DNA of 64,000 bases from Hydrogenophaga sp. (GTDB taxonomy: Bacteria > Pseudomonadota > Gammaproteobacteria > Burkholderiales > Burkholderiaceae_C), in assembly GCF_026125785.1 (NCBI RefSeq), contig NZ_JAHCKL010000002.1, forward strand, positions 62,001 to 126,000, written 5' to 3'. The notes under the pieces are model-generated. The model worked only from the letters and a program-made list of their open reading frames with translations. It ran no database searches and was not told the DNA's origin. Each line of letters starts with the position of its first letter. Position 1 is the first letter of the stretch. Shown one piece after another: positions 1 to 7,562 of this stretch. The position numbers and the translations under genes were made by a program.

Positions 1-489
1 ACCAGTGCAGACCTGCCGCTGGGCTGCGTGGTTGCTCCTTCCCATCCGTTGGCGGGCGAGCCGCATGCCACTTTCAAGGACGTCGCTGCCTGGCCGCTGG
101 CGGCGCAGAGCCGCGTGCTGGCGATCCGCCGTTATCTGGAGCGTCGCCACAACTGGCTGCTGCAGGAAGCGCGGCCACCGCTGGTGACCAACTCCTTGCA
201 GCTCGTCAAAAGCCTGGTGCGCAGTGGCAGCCATGTCGCGCTCACCTCCGAGCTGGACGCGGGGCCGGAGATCCTCGCCGGGCAGTTGCGGTTCGTGCCG
301 CTCAAGGACCGCAGCGCGCAGCCGCAGACGGTGGGCGTGGCCGTGAGCGCGGGGCGCGCGCTGCCACGCATCGCGCGCATGGTGGCCGAGCGCCTGGGTG
401 AGCACGTGCAGGACTACCTGGCCCGGGTTCGTTCGGCGGGGGCTGAAACAAACCGAAAAAAACCGAAACCGCGTCGAAACCCCGGCTGA
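1..489 (+). CDS. LysR-family regulator, C-terminal part only
   Basis: The reading frame is open from the first base of the window to the TGA at 487-489, so the N-terminal helix-turn-helix lies upstream, outside the window. What remains (about 162 residues) resembles the second half of a LysR effector-binding domain: a loop reading GCVVAPSHPLAG, then SLVRSGSHVALTSE, and a basic end rich in Lys and Arg (NRKKPKPRR) that is longer than in most relatives. The effector and targets cannot be told. It is followed by 57 bases and an unrelated lipoprotein gene on the same strand. Family assignment is moderately sure; no specific function is claimed. Confidence 0.7.
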   Translation, partial: TSADLPLGCVVAPSHPLAGEPHATFKDVAAWPLAAQSRVLAIRRYLERRHNWLLQEARPPLVTNSLQLVKSLVRSGSHVALTSELDAGPEILAGQLRFVPLKDRSAQPQTVGVAVSAGRALPRIARMVAERLGEHVQDYLARVRSAGAETNRKKPKPRRNPG

Positions 490-546
490 GAGAGGCCGCG
501 GCACCATGACGGACATGTTCAACCCCTCTTCACAAAGGACACCGTC

Positions 547-1017
547 ATGAAACCCTGGATCAAGCGCTCCCTCATGGCCTTCACCGGCATCTCCATCGCC
601 ATCGGCGGCCTGGCCGCTTGCTCGTCGCGCGGTCACCACGAGTCCGGCCCCATGAGCGCGGAGCGCGCGGCCGAGATCCGTGGCAAGGTGGTGGATCGCA
701 TCACACGCAAGCTCGACCTCAACGCCGAGCAGCAACAGAAACTGGGCGTGCTGGCCGACAAGGTGCAGGCGCAGCGCACCGCGCTCATCGGCCAGACCAC
801 GAATCCGCGCGCCGAAATGGGCGCACTGGTGGCGGGTGACAAGTTCGACCGCGCCCGGGCCCTGAGCCTGCTCGACGAGAAGACCCGTGTGGTGCAGGTC
901 ACCAGCCCCGAGGTCATCACCGCGCTGGCCGACTTTTACGACAGCCTCAACCCCACCCAGCAGGCCGAGGTGCGCGAGCGACTGTCCAAGCGCCATGGCT
1001 GGTTCTCGCGCGGCTGA
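547..1017 (+). CDS. Spy/CpxP-like (LTXXQ) periplasmic lipoprotein
   Basis: 156 residues. The N-terminus has a basic start (MKPWIKR), a hydrophobic segment and a lipobox ending LAAC, predicting a lipoprotein with the mature protein starting near residue 25. The rest is helical and charged with two motifs of the Spy/CpxP family: LNAEQQQKLGVL near residue 59 and LNPTQQAEVRERL near residue 137. Family members are periplasmic chaperones or stress/metal sensors that restrain a Cpx-type sensor kinase. A response regulator and a sensor kinase lie just downstream on the same strand, which fits that role. The next gene is a diverged paralogue of its C-terminal half. Confidence 0.8.
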   Translation: MKPWIKRSLMAFTGISIAIGGLAACSSRGHHESGPMSAERAAEIRGKVVDRITRKLDLNAEQQQKLGVLADKVQAQRTALIGQTTNPRAEMGALVAGDKFDRARALSLLDEKTRVVQVTSPEVITALADFYDSLNPTQQAEVRERLSKRHGWFSRG

Positions 1018-1033
1018 GCCGGTCGGGGTGGCC

Positions 1034-1345
1034 ATGTCCATGATGCTGGAGCCCATCGGGCGTCCCTTGCGTGAGCATGGGCCTGCGCTGCTGGCGCAGG
1101 CCGATGATCCGCACGACGAACTGCTGGCCCTGGTGTGGGGCCCCCGCTTCGACCGCGAACACGCGCTGGGCCTGTGGGCCCGGCTTTCACGGCGCCAGCC
1201 GGCCGCGGCGGTGCTCACGTTGCCAGCCATCCTGTCGGTGGCCGATCGCTTCGATGCCCTGGACCGCGCGTCCCAGCAACGCCTGCGCCGGCTCATCCTG
1301 CGCCACCGTGCGCTGAGCCGCCCGGACGGTGGTGCGATGGTGTGA
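1034..1345 (+). CDS. Leaderless Spy-like paralogue, small protein
   Basis: 103 residues from the ATG at 1034, preceded by a GGGG tract at 1025-1028 that could serve as ribosome binding site; an in-frame ATG at 995 would overlap the previous gene. Read side by side, it aligns with the C-terminal half of the upstream Spy-like protein: ALLAQADDP against ALIGQTTNP, ALVWGPRFDREHAL against ALVAGDKFDRARAL, and DRFDALDRASQQ with a shared RH near the end against DFYDSLNPTQQ. It has no signal peptide or membrane segment, so unlike its neighbour it should stay in the cytoplasm. It sits 9 bases before the response regulator gene. Function unknown. Confidence 0.65.
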   Translation: MSMMLEPIGRPLREHGPALLAQADDPHDELLALVWGPRFDREHALGLWARLSRRQPAAAVLTLPAILSVADRFDALDRASQQRLRRLILRHRALSRPDGGAMV

Positions 1346-1354
1346 GAATGCCGC

Positions 1355-2053
1355 ATGCACCGTGTCCTGCTGATTGACGACGACGAACAGCTGGGTCCTC
1401 CGCTGGCGACCTATTTCCAGCGGTTCGAGCTGGCGCTCACCCATGCGCTCAAGCCCAGTGAAGGGCTGGCGCGGCTGCGCGGCGGGGGCTTTGACGTGGC
1501 CATCCTGGACGTGATGCTGCCGGAGATGGACGGCTTCGAGCTGTGCCGCACCATCCGCAAGGAAAGCGACATTCCCGTGGTGATGCTGACCGCGCGTGGC
1601 GACGTGATGGACCGCGTGGTGGGACTGGAGCTCGGTGCGGACGACTACCTGCCCAAGCCCTTTGAGCCGCGTGAACTGGTGGCGCGCATACAGACCGTGC
1701 TGCGGCGGCACCGCGGTCAGAACGGTCCTTCGGCCGTGCCGGCCGCCCCGGATGTGCTGGTGTTCGAAGGCCTCACGCTGGATCCGGCTCGCCGCAGCGT
1801 GACGCGCCAGGGCGAGGTGGTCGATCTCACGGGCACCGAGTTCGAGCTGCTGCATCTGTTGGCGCGCGAGCCCGGGCGCGTGTTCAGCCGCGACGACATC
1901 CTCAACCAGTTGCGCGGCCACGATGCCGAGCTCTATACCCGCGCCGTGGACATCGTGGTGAGCCGTTTGCGGCGCAAGCTGGAGCCGCTGGACTGCATCA
2001 AGACGCTGCGCAACGCTGGCTATTCGTTGGCCCTGCGGCGTGAAGCGCCATGA
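1355..2053 (+). CDS. OmpR-family response regulator (CpxR-like)
   Basis: 232 residues. An N-terminal receiver domain (about 1-118) has the acidic pocket DDD at 8-10, the phosphoacceptor Asp52 in AILDVMLPEMDGFE, the conserved Thr in MLTARGD and Lys in LPKPFEP. A winged-helix output domain follows (about 135-230), with LTGTEFELLHLLAREPG and RAVDIVVSRLRRKLEP. It should bind DNA as a phosphorylated dimer. The stop overlaps the start of the sensor kinase gene (ATGA, 2050-2053), so the two are translationally coupled. The Spy-like gene upstream suggests an envelope-stress system of the Cpx/Rst type; signal and targets cannot be read from the sequence. Confidence 0.93.
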   Translation: MHRVLLIDDDEQLGPPLATYFQRFELALTHALKPSEGLARLRGGGFDVAILDVMLPEMDGFELCRTIRKESDIPVVMLTARGDVMDRVVGLELGADDYLPKPFEPRELVARIQTVLRRHRGQNGPSAVPAAPDVLVFEGLTLDPARRSVTRQGEVVDLTGTEFELLHLLAREPGRVFSRDDILNQLRGHDAELYTRAVDIVVSRLRRKLEPLDCIKTLRNAGYSLALRREAP

Positions 2054-3420
2054 GCACGGTGCCGGCGACGCCTTGGTACCGCCGTGCGCTTGCTGCGCTG
2101 CGGTGCTCGCTCAAGCTGCGCCTGGTGCTGGTGTTCCTGCTGCTGGCCATGGGCATGGCCTTCACTTTCATCAGTGGAGCCCAGAAGGCGTTTTCCGTGG
2201 GCTGGCGCGAGGCGGCGCGCCCTTTGCTCATGGACTATGTGGACCGTCTGGCAGCGGACATCTCCGCTGGTGGCGTGCCGGATGTGGAAAAGGCGCGCGC
2301 GCTCACGCAGCGGCTGCCGGTCACGGTGGACATCAGCGGACCGGTGGTGAACTGGCGTTCTCACCCAGGGCAGGAGCGGCCGCACTGGAGGCGTGAGCGT
2401 GCCGGCCTTGAAGGTGGCGACGGGCGCGACTGGAACCTGCTGCTGAGCCGCACGACCGCGGACGGTCACCGCATCGAGTTCGGCATCCATGAAGACACCT
2501 TCGAGCGTCGCCCGAAAATCATCGGCTACGCGCTGGCCATCCTGTTCACACTCACGTTGCTGGCCTACCTGTATGTGCGGCATCTGCTGCGTCCGCTGGA
2601 CGACATCCGCCAGGGGGCGCAGCGGTTCGGGGCCGGCGAGTTCGGCCAACCCATTCCAGTGCGTCATCCGCAAGGACCCGACGAACTGGGCCAGCTGGCC
2701 GGCACCATCAACACCATGGGGCGCGACATTGCCCAGATGCTGGAAGCCCAGCGCGCGCTGCTGCTGGCCATCAGCCACGAGCTGCGCAGTCCGCTCACCC
2801 GTGCCCGGCTCAATACCGAGCTGCTGCCGGAGACCGGCGACGTGTTGGCACAGCGCGAGGCCTTGCTCAGGGATCTGGGCGACATGGCTCGCTTGATCAG
2901 CGATCTGCTGGAGAGCGAACGCCTGGCGGGGCGCCACCAGGCCTTGCACCGCGAGTCCACGGGGCTCGGGACGCTGGCGCGAGAAGTGATCGACGAACTG
3001 GCCATCACGCAGCCGCCCGCCCGTGGCGTCCGGCTCGACATCGCACCCGACCTGCCGGTGCTGTCAGTGGACCGCGTGCGCGTGCGCCTGCTGTTGCGCA
3101 ATCTGCTGGACAACGCGCTGCGTCACAGCGCCGCCGCGCCTCATCCGGTTGAACTGCACATCCGGCTCGAGGAGGCCGGCGCGAGACGCGGCGTGCAGAT
3201 AGAGGTGCGTGACCACGGCCCCGGTGTGCCCGAGGACCAGTTGCCCCAGCTGGCTCAGCCCTTCTTCCGTCCGGACGCGGCCCGCACCCGCAGCGCGGGT
3301 GGCGTGGGCCTGGGCTTGTACCTGTGCCGGCTGGTTGCGCAAGCCCACGGCGGCACCTTCGCCGTGCGCAATGCGTACCCGGGACTGGCCGTCAGCGTGA
3401 GCCTGCCGTTGCCTGGCTGA
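2050..3420 (+). CDS. Sensor histidine kinase of the Cpx-like system
   Basis: 456 residues, overlapping the response regulator by 4 bases. Two transmembrane segments (about 28-45 and 160-178) bracket a periplasmic sensor loop of roughly 110 residues. A HAMP linker follows (about 180-235, LLRPLDDIRQGAQRFGAGEF), then the dimerisation/phosphoacceptor domain with His243 in the motif SHELRSPLTRAR. The C-terminal ATPase domain has the N box (NLLDNALRHS), G1 box (DHGPGVP) and G2 box (GGVGLGLYLCR). It should autophosphorylate on His243 and pass phosphate to the regulator encoded just upstream. The 3' end overlaps the convergent LysR gene by 29 bases. Confidence 0.93.
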   Translation: MSTVPATPWYRRALAALRCSLKLRLVLVFLLLAMGMAFTFISGAQKAFSVGWREAARPLLMDYVDRLAADISAGGVPDVEKARALTQRLPVTVDISGPVVNWRSHPGQERPHWRRERAGLEGGDGRDWNLLLSRTTADGHRIEFGIHEDTFERRPKIIGYALAILFTLTLLAYLYVRHLLRPLDDIRQGAQRFGAGEFGQPIPVRHPQGPDELGQLAGTINTMGRDIAQMLEAQRALLLAISHELRSPLTRARLNTELLPETGDVLAQREALLRDLGDMARLISDLLESERLAGRHQALHRESTGLGTLAREVIDELAITQPPARGVRLDIAPDLPVLSVDRVRVRLLLRNLLDNALRHSAAAPHPVELHIRLEEAGARRGVQIEVRDHGPGVPEDQLPQLAQPFFRPDAARTRSAGGVGLGLYLCRLVAQAHGGTFAVRNAYPGLAVSVSLPLPG

Positions 3421-4324
3421 GCCCGCGCAGTGGCTGTGCCACGGCCTCGAGCTGCGTGCGCAGCCACTGGTGGGCCGGGTCGTGCTGATGGCGCAGGTGC
3501 CACACCATGTACATCGGCATGGTCGGGCAGGGCACGGGCACCCGCGCGCTGGCCAGTCCCCGCATCAGCGGCGAGCGCTGCCACAGGCCAGGCGCGGTGG
3601 CCAGCAGCTTGCTGCCCAGTAGAAAGGGTGGCAGTCCCGCGAAGCCCGGCACCATGACCGCGAAGCGGCGGTGCACGCCGTGCGCGAGCAGGTGCTGGTC
3701 GATGTCCAGTGCCCGCCGGGGCTCATAGACCACGGTGGCGTGGTCCGCGGCGAGGTACTCGGCCCTGGTGCGAGGGGGCTCGCGACTTCCCGGGTCGTAG
3801 AACACGCGGTAGCGGTCCTCGAACAGGCGCTTCTGGACAATGTCGCCTCCGTCTGGCGGGCGCGGGGTGATGGCCAGTTGGCAGTGCTCATGGCGCAGCA
3901 TGTCGAGCGACGGGATGTTCGAAGGCACCACACGCAGGGCCACGCCAGGGGCCTGCTCGCGCAGCCTGCTCAGAAGGCTGGGCAACAGCAGGTCGCGCTG
4001 AAAGTCGTTCGCAGCGATGGTGAACGTGGCCTGCCACTGCGCGGGAGCGAAGGCCCCCGAGCGCGCGAAGCGCTCCAGGTCGCCCAGCAGTTCGCGGGCG
4101 CGCACCGCCAGGGCTTCCGCGCGTGCAGTGGCCACGATGCCACGCCCACTGCGCACGAAGAGGGCATCCCCGGTGATGCCCCGCAGCTTGTCCAGCAGGT
4201 GGCTCACCGCCGACTGCGTGACACCCAGTCGCTGTGCGGCTCCGGTGACCGAGCCGGTTTCCACCACCGCCACGAGGAGTTGCAACAGACGGGCGTCCAG
4301 ATCTGACCAATCGAATTTGCTCAT
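3392..4324 (-). CDS. LysR-family regulator beside extradiol dioxygenase genes
   Basis: 310 residues. The winged helix-turn-helix is at the N-terminus (LLQLLVAVVETGSVTGAAQR and VTQSAVSHLLDKLR), followed by a substrate-binding domain of the NodD/NahR-like type (IAANDFQRDLLLPSLLSRL). It is transcribed away from the ligA-like gene with 79 bases between the start codons, the usual arrangement for a LysR protein that controls its divergent neighbour; a likely effector is the dioxygenase substrate or an intermediate. A GATGA-TTAT-TCATC palindrome lies at its own start. Its 3' end overlaps the convergent sensor kinase gene by 29 bases. Confidence 0.88.
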   Translation of the reverse strand: MSKFDWSDLDARLLQLLVAVVETGSVTGAAQRLGVTQSAVSHLLDKLRGITGDALFVRSGRGIVATARAEALAVRARELLGDLERFARSGAFAPAQWQATFTIAANDFQRDLLLPSLLSRLREQAPGVALRVVPSNIPSLDMLRHEHCQLAITPRPPDGGDIVQKRLFEDRYRVFYDPGSREPPRTRAEYLAADHATVVYEPRRALDIDQHLLAHGVHRRFAVMVPGFAGLPPFLLGSKLLATAPGLWQRSPLMRGLASARVPVPCPTMPMYMVWHLRHQHDPAHQWLRTQLEAVAQPLRGLSQATAGSR

Positions 4325-4329
4325 GTGTC

Positions 4330-4345
4330 TGATGATTATTCATCT
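4330..4345. promoter_or_regulatory. Putative LysR operator (T-N11-A palindrome)
   Basis: GATGA (4331-4335) and TCATC (4340-4344) form an inverted repeat around TTAT, and T4330 to A4342 fits the T-N11-A core of LysR sites. It lies just upstream of the LysR start codon and about 60 bases before the ligA-like gene, the expected place for autoregulation and activation. Binding is inferred from position only. Confidence 0.45.
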
Positions 4346-4403
4346 GTTTATCTTTGGCAATGGGTTGGGAATACTGAGGCCATTCCACCTCACGGAGACG
4401 CCC

Positions 4404-4754
4404 ATGAATCCTTCTCAGACGCCCATCCCTGGCACTGTGCTGTTTGACGGTGAACAGGCCCGCAAGGGATATGCCCTCAACAAGATGTGTTTCTCGTTCA
4501 ACGAGGAGGTCAACCGCAATGCCTTCCTCGCCGACGAGGAGGGCTATATGCGCCGCTATGGCCTGAACGAACAGCAGGCCGCCGCCATCCGTTCGCGCAA
4601 TGTGCTGCAACTGCTCGCGGCCGGCGGCAACGCCTACTACCTGGCCAAGTTCGCCGGCATCTTCAAGCTCGACATGCAGGACATCGGTGCACAGCAGACC
4701 GGCCTGACCAAGGAGCAGTTCAAGGCCAAGCTGGTGGCCGCCAATCTGCAATAA
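4404..4754 (+). CDS. ligA: Protocatechuate 4,5-dioxygenase-type alpha subunit (LigA-like)
   Basis: 116 residues from the ATG at 4404, chosen because CACGGAGACG upstream provides a ribosome binding site. The helical LigA fold is recognisable from KGYALNKMCFSFNEEVNR, YMRRYGLNEQQ and LLAAGGNAYYLAKFAGI. In this enzyme class the small subunit caps the active site of the beta subunit. It is shorter than the roughly 140-150 residues of classical LigA/PmdA, mainly at the N-terminus. The beta gene follows after 26 bases. The two subunits should cleave a catechol-type ring at the meta position using ferrous iron; protocatechuate is the likeliest substrate, with gallate or a related acid as alternatives. 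Confidence 0.8.
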   Translation: MNPSQTPIPGTVLFDGEQARKGYALNKMCFSFNEEVNRNAFLADEEGYMRRYGLNEQQAAAIRSRNVLQLLAAGGNAYYLAKFAGIFKLDMQDIGAQQTGLTKEQFKAKLVAANLQ

Positions 4755-4780
4755 CCCCCACACCACGGAGCACCCACACC

Positions 4781-5626
4781 ATGGCAACACTCATCGGCGG
4801 CCTCGGCACTTCCCATATTCCCGCCATCGGCGGCGCCATCCACAAGGGACTGCAGCAGGACCCGTACTGGAAACCTTTTTTCGACGGTTTTCCGCCCATA
4901 CGCGAGTGGCTGGGCCGCGAGAAGCCGGATGTGGTGGTCATGTTCTACAACGACCACGGCCTGAACTTCTTCCTGGACAAGATGCCGACCTTCGCCATCG
5001 GCGCCGCCGCCGAGTACCACAACGCTGATGAGGGTTGGGGCATTCCCACGCTGCCGCCTTTCAAGGGAGAGCCGGCGCTGTCCTGGCACCTCATCGACGC
5101 GCTGGTGGAGAAAGAGTTCGACATCGTGAGTTGCCAGGAAATGCTGGTCGACCATGCCTGTACGCTGCCGCTCAAACTGTTCTGGCCGGACGGCGATTGC
5201 CCGGTGAGCGTGGTGCCGGTGTGCATCAACACGGTGCAGTTTCCCTTGCCCAAGGCCTCGCGCGTCTACGCCATGGGCAAGGCGGTGGGCGAAGCCATCT
5301 GCAACTGGGACAGCGACAAGAAGGTGGCGGTGATCGCCTCGGGCGGGCTGTCCCACCAGCTCGATGGCGAACGCGCGGGCTTCATCAACAAGGCGTTCGA
5401 CCTGCAGTTCCTGGACAGCCTGGAGAGCAACCCAGAATGGGCCACGCAGTTCAGCAGCCACGAGATCGTGGAGAAAGCCGGTACCCAGGGCGTGGAGTTG
5501 CTCCAGTGGCTGGCCATGCGCGGCGCGCTCACCGCCGCCGGGCCTCGTGTGCGGCGTCTGCACACCAACTACCACATCCCGATCTCGAACACCGCGACGG
5601 CGGTGATGGCGCTGGAAGCCGCCTGA
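4781..5626 (+). CDS. ligB: Protocatechuate 4,5-dioxygenase-type beta subunit (LigB-like)
   Basis: 281 residues, a class III extradiol dioxygenase catalytic subunit. The N-terminal MATLIGGLGTSHIPAIG carries the first iron-ligand His (His12), MFYNDHGLNFF the second (near 57) together with the conserved His region, and the LSHQLDGER loop near 190 the conserved active-site His. The C-terminal TNYHIPISNTATAVMAL is typical of LigB/PmdB. Only the alpha and beta genes and a LysR regulator are here: no ring-fission aldehyde dehydrogenase, lactonase or aldolase gene is adjacent, so the rest of a 4,5-cleavage pathway must be encoded elsewhere. Substrate assigned by family only. Confidence 0.85.
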   Translation: MATLIGGLGTSHIPAIGGAIHKGLQQDPYWKPFFDGFPPIREWLGREKPDVVVMFYNDHGLNFFLDKMPTFAIGAAAEYHNADEGWGIPTLPPFKGEPALSWHLIDALVEKEFDIVSCQEMLVDHACTLPLKLFWPDGDCPVSVVPVCINTVQFPLPKASRVYAMGKAVGEAICNWDSDKKVAVIASGGLSHQLDGERAGFINKAFDLQFLDSLESNPEWATQFSSHEIVEKAGTQGVELLQWLAMRGALTAAGPRVRRLHTNYHIPISNTATAVMALEAA

Positions 5627-5627
5627 A

Positions 5628-5840
5628 TCAGGCGGGAGGGAAGAGGTCGCGGACGGAGACCCGCAGCGCGGCGGCCAGCACCTCGATCGCATCCAGGGAG
5701 GGGTTGGCACCTCCCGTCTCGATGCGCGACATGTAGGAACGCGCAAAACCGCAGCGGTCGGCGAACTCGTCCTGCTTCAGGCCGGCTGCCAGGCGCAGTT
5801 CGCGTACGCGCTGGCCGAAGGATTGACGCAGGAGGGACAT
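5628..5840 (-). CDS. Small XRE/Cro-family HTH regulator
   Basis: 70 residues, essentially one helix-turn-helix domain: VRELRLAAGLKQDEFADRCG, SYMSRIETGGANPSLDAIEV and LAAALRVSVRDLF are the classic Cro/C1 elements. It has no effector or protease domain. It is transcribed divergently from an HTH protein and DUF429 pair, and the 140-base region between the start codons contains a promoter and a strong inverted repeat. It could repress that pair and itself. It ends 2 bases after the convergent ligB-like stop, with no terminator visible between them. Confidence 0.85.
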   Translation of the reverse strand: MSLLRQSFGQRVRELRLAAGLKQDEFADRCGFARSYMSRIETGGANPSLDAIEVLAAALRVSVRDLFPPA

Positions 5841-5920
5841 GTGTCGCGCATGGTGTGGTAATGTTCACTGATCGAGAACCCACTATTCGTGACATGAACC
5901 ATGATCCAAAACAATTCTGC

Positions 5921-5949
5921 TTGCCAGTTGTCTGATGATTGCGTACATT
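5921..5949 (+). promoter_or_regulatory. Sigma-70 promoter for the HTH-DUF429 pair
   Basis: TTGCCA (5921-5926) and TACATT (5944-5949) are spaced 17 bases apart, five and four matches to the sigma-70 consensus. The predicted start site near 5956 falls inside the inverted repeat at 5947-5977, which argues for repression by occlusion. Confidence 0.55.
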
Positions 5950-5977
5950 CTGTATTCTTGATTTAAGAATACAGAAT
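5947..5977. promoter_or_regulatory. Perfect 13-bp inverted repeat, predicted operator
   Basis: ATTCTGTATTCTT (5947-5959) and AAGAATACAGAAT (5965-5977) are exact reverse complements around GATTT. The site is very AT-rich for this genome, overlaps the -10 region and ends 3 bases before the ATG at 5981. Candidate binders are the divergent XRE protein or the HTH protein encoded directly downstream. Confidence 0.75.
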
Positions 5978-5980
5978 TCA

Positions 5981-6688
5981 ATGCAGCTCAAACCTCAAGA
6001 CCTTCTGGTATCCCTGAAACTGATTGCCTGCGCGGGCCGGCGCTGGACCTATGCCAGTCTCGCGCAGGAGCTCGGCCTGAGCGCATCCGAAGTCCATGCC
6101 TGCGTGAAACGTGGGTTGCAGGCGGGGCTGCTGATGGAGCCCGCCGCGGGTTGGCCGGCGGTGCAGGCTCCGGAGTCGGCCCTCTTGAGCGAGCCCGGCA
6201 CGGCTTACCACGTAGGGGTGCGCCCCAGGCGCGCGCGTCGCTCGCCGGTGCGCCCAGGGTCGGTCCACGATGCCGGTGCGGCAGACGACAACCCCGTGCG
6301 TGCGCATGAGGCCCATCTGGCCGAGTTCGCCGTGCACGGCGCGCGCTACGCCTTCGCCGCCGTGCGCCAGCCCGGCGGGCCTGGGGTGCCCACCGGCCTG
6401 GGTGTGATGGCGGTGGTTCAGGCATTGGGTCTTCCCGAGGTGGGGGGCGGCGCGGACGCCTGGGTCTGGCCGCATCCGCAGGGTCCGGCGCAAGGGGAAG
6501 GGGTGGAGCCGCTGCACCCCAGTGCGCCTTACGCCGCCTTGCAGGATGAAAAGCTCCACGAAATGCTCGCCTTGCTGGACCTCCTGCGGCTGGGCGAGCC
6601 GGGGCTGCGCTCGGCAGCGGCTCGCCGGCTGCATGCACTCATCGACCGGGCGTCGCTGGCGCCCGAGAGGGGCGAAGGCCATGTTTGA
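5981..6688 (+). CDS. Uncharacterised HTH protein coupled to DUF429 gene
   Basis: 235 residues from the ATG at 5981; an in-frame ATG at 5939 lies upstream of the predicted start site, so the shorter form is chosen. The first 60 residues look like a winged helix (LVSLKLIACAGRRWTYASLA, LGLSASEVHACVKRGLQAGL). The remainder is Pro/Gly/Arg-rich, with a helical end (YAALQDEKLHEMLALLDLLR) and no enzyme motif I recognise. It overlaps the next gene by 8 bases, which points to translational coupling. The operator upstream covers its leader, so it may regulate itself or be controlled by the divergent XRE protein. Specific function unknown. Confidence 0.6.
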   Translation: MQLKPQDLLVSLKLIACAGRRWTYASLAQELGLSASEVHACVKRGLQAGLLMEPAAGWPAVQAPESALLSEPGTAYHVGVRPRRARRSPVRPGSVHDAGAADDNPVRAHEAHLAEFAVHGARYAFAAVRQPGGPGVPTGLGVMAVVQALGLPEVGGGADAWVWPHPQGPAQGEGVEPLHPSAPYAALQDEKLHEMLALLDLLRLGEPGLRSAAARRLHALIDRASLAPERGEGHV

Positions 6689-7478
6689 CTGTTTCATCGG
6701 CATCGACTATTCGGGGGCCCAGACCGCTCTCACACGCCTGCGCGGGCTGCAGGTGTTTGCGGCATTTCCCGGAGCCCAAGGCGCCCAGTGCTGGCAGAGC
6801 CCGGCTCTCAATGTGCAGGGCGGGGCAGCCTTCTGGAATCGCCGCGAGGTGGCGGAATGCCTGCGAAACGAGGCGCGGCGCGGTAACCGTTTCCTGGCCG
6901 GCATTGGGCATGGCTTTTCCATGCCGCTCTCACACTTTGGTCAGCACCAGCTCAAGGCCTGGCCCGCCTTTCTGAACAACTTCACCACGTACTGGCCTAC
7001 CCACCAGGAGCGTGTGGTGGTGGATTCCCTGCGAAGGCGTTTGCAGCGACAGCGCGGGGCGATCCCGACCGCAGCCGCGCACGGTGACGGACTTCGGTTG
7101 ACCGAACGGTGGACGCCTGCGGCCCGCAGCGTCTTTCTGTTCGGTACGCACGGTGCCGTGGCCAAGGCAGCCCACGCGGGCATTCCTTGGCTCAAGTGGT
7201 TGCGCGACGAAGTGGGCGAGGGCATTCACTTCTGGCCTTTCGACGGCTGGCGCCTGCCGCCGGACCGACCGGTGGTCGTCGAGGTGCACCCCGCGTTGTT
7301 TCGCAGGCGGTATCCGCAGGGCCCGCGCGACAGCGACGAGCACGATGCGTACGCCACCGCGCGCTGGATGGCCGACATGGCTGAGCGCGGCGCCTTGCCG
7401 TCCTGTTTCGATCCACCGCTGAGTTCGATGGAGCGTGGCGTGGCCGAGTTGGAAGGCTGGATGCTGGGGGTGCGGTAG
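6681..7478 (+). CDS. DUF429-family protein (RNase H-like fold)
   Basis: 265 residues. The N-terminus CFIGIDYSGAQ has the acidic residue of an RNase H-like fold, and the C-terminal region has VVVEVHPALFRRRYP and DSDEHDAYATARWMAD, where further conserved acids sit. Family members are predicted nucleases with no settled function. The start overlaps the end of the HTH gene by 8 bases. A perfect hairpin at 7490-7515 follows, though its T-tract is oriented for rpoD. The XRE, HTH and DUF429 grouping could be a small stress or foreign-DNA response module; that is inference. Confidence 0.7.
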   Translation: MFDCFIGIDYSGAQTALTRLRGLQVFAAFPGAQGAQCWQSPALNVQGGAAFWNRREVAECLRNEARRGNRFLAGIGHGFSMPLSHFGQHQLKAWPAFLNNFTTYWPTHQERVVVDSLRRRLQRQRGAIPTAAAHGDGLRLTERWTPAARSVFLFGTHGAVAKAAHAGIPWLKWLRDEVGEGIHFWPFDGWRLPPDRPVVVEVHPALFRRRYPQGPRDSDEHDAYATARWMADMAERGALPSCFDPPLSSMERGVAELEGWMLGVR

Positions 7479-7489
7479 CGAGAAAAAGC

Positions 7490-7515
7490 AAGAGGGAGCC
7501 ATGAGGCTCCCTCTT
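7490..7515 (-). terminator. Rho-independent terminator of rpoD
   Basis: AAGAGGGAGCC (7490-7500) and GGCTCCCTCTT (7505-7515) pair perfectly around ATGA. Read on the minus strand the hairpin is followed by GCTTTTTCTC, so it terminates rpoD; on the plus strand no T-run follows, so it is a weak stop for the DUF429 gene. Confidence 0.85.
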
Positions 7516-7562
7516 CGCATGTGGCCGCATGTGACGCCGCCCAGCGCGGCGCAGTGCCGTGC

